From the NCBI GenBank assembly GCA_964461295.1, contig CAYWTX010000127.1, forward strand, positions 1 through 30,219: a DNA stretch of 30,219 bases. The letters are read 5' to 3'. The notes beneath the pieces are model-generated. The model had not been told where the DNA came from, searched no databases, and saw only the letters and a program-made list of their open reading frames with translations. Positions 29,987 through 30,219 of this stretch are shown here, piece after piece. The stretch comes from CAYWTX01 sp964461295. Lineage in GTDB: Bacteria > Planctomycetota > Phycisphaerae > SM23-33. Positions within the stretch are counted from its first letter, which is position 1. The number at the start of each line of letters is the position of its first letter. The translations under genes and the position numbers were made by a program.

Positions 29987-30219
29987 GCGTCGCGCATAAG
30001 TAGCCTAAAGTATTATGCCTTAGCATGCCGTTATGATAGGTATGCCAGACAAGATAGTTGTGCAATGGGTCAAAGACGAGTACCAACCCTTGGAACGATC
30101 GCTCAACGAGCGATGCCGCCGGCTGTGGGCCGCGGCAGAGGCGCGATCGATGGGCCGCGGGGGTGTGGCGGCGGTGATGGGAGCGACAGGGATGTCGTCG
30201 GCTACGTTGAGCAAAGGCC
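29980..30219 (+). mobile_element. Left part of an ISAzo13-type insertion sequence
   Basis: The transposase N-terminus begins at 30033 and stays open to the window edge. The left boundary is inferred to lie about where the hydrolase frame is lost (TTAGGCGTCGCGCATAAGTA, 29984-30003), and base composition becomes more AT-rich from there to about 30060. Terminal inverted repeats and target duplication cannot be shown because the right end is outside the window. Confidence 0.65.
30033..30219 (+). CDS. ISAzo13-family transposase, N-terminal part (runs off the window)
   Basis: ATG 30033 (MIGMPDKIVVQW) or ATG 30042. The 62 residues visible include 'YQPLERSLNERCRRLWAAAEARSMGRGGVAAVMGATGMSSATLSKG'. 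ISAzo13 transposases start with Y..L...L.ER.RRLWAAAE....G.GG...V..ATG.S..T+..G. This is the helical DNA-binding region; the catalytic part is beyond 30219. No stop occurs in frame before the edge. It lies in the same direction as the gene it appears to interrupt. Confidence 0.85.
   Translation, partial: MIGMPDKIVVQWVKDEYQPLERSLNERCRRLWAAAEARSMGRGGVAAVMGATGMSSATLSKG

Overview
The window is GC-rich, roughly two-thirds G+C by eye, and gene-dense. It looks like a chromosomal piece of a planctomycete, most likely of the class Phycisphaerae. The grounds are family content: several secreted PQQ-like beta-propeller proteins, a secreted FAD-dependent oxidoreductase with a carbohydrate-binding-like region, long secreted proteins with Ala/Pro/Thr-rich linkers of the 'TTQP' type, a YajC with its own signal peptide, and a UDPGP-family pyrophosphorylase. 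This placement is inferred from gene style, because no rRNA or other marker is present. No tRNA, rRNA or CRISPR array was seen.

Layout. 1-6.1 kb: queC (-) diverges from queF-apbE (+), followed by yajC with a strong terminator. Next come a membrane protein, leuD and a small membrane protein (all -), then a DUF4190-like membrane protein (+). 6.1-18.1 kb is one long minus-strand block. Read from the 3' side of the window it is: secreted FAD oxidoreductase; a giant secreted protein with three copies of a beta-rich module, a propeller and HEAT repeats; two small exported proteins; a UDPGP pyrophosphorylase; hisH; hisA; rho. 18.2-21.0 kb (+): a PQQ-like propeller protein and an NAD(P)-dependent MDR dehydrogenase with its own sigma70-type promoter. 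21.0-25.7 kb is decayed. It holds a remnant of a secreted metallophosphoesterase, a frameshifted PPC-domain protein, a tandem hairpin array, an esterase, a Cys-cluster protein of unknown function, a DUF2442/broken DUF4160 pair, and two truncated genes (ketoacid decarboxylase and phosphotransferase) fused tail to tail. 25.8-30.2 kb: an AraC-type regulator diverges from a two-gene operon (propeller protein, then a protein with two beta-rich modules and a hydrolase domain). The second gene is cut off just before an ISAzo13-type transposase that runs out of the window.

Two threads stand out. (1) The window is seeded with several families of short palindromic or composite repeats. Two appear to have entered genes in frame (queC, leuD), one supplies part of a signal peptide, and one family shows a compensatory base change in its stem. 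(2) A beta-rich module of about 110 residues, which I do not recognise, occurs three times at the N-terminus of the giant propeller/HEAT protein and twice in front of the hydrolase 13 kb away. It may define an envelope system together with the propeller proteins, oxidoreductases and esterase.

Housekeeping content is queuosine precursor synthesis (QueC makes preQ0, QueF reduces it to preQ1), flavinylation (ApbE), Sec export (YajC), leucine synthesis (LeuD), histidine synthesis (HisH, HisA), sugar-nucleotide synthesis and transcription termination (Rho). Several calls of broken genes rest on single-base changes and could be sequencing errors if this is a draft assembly.
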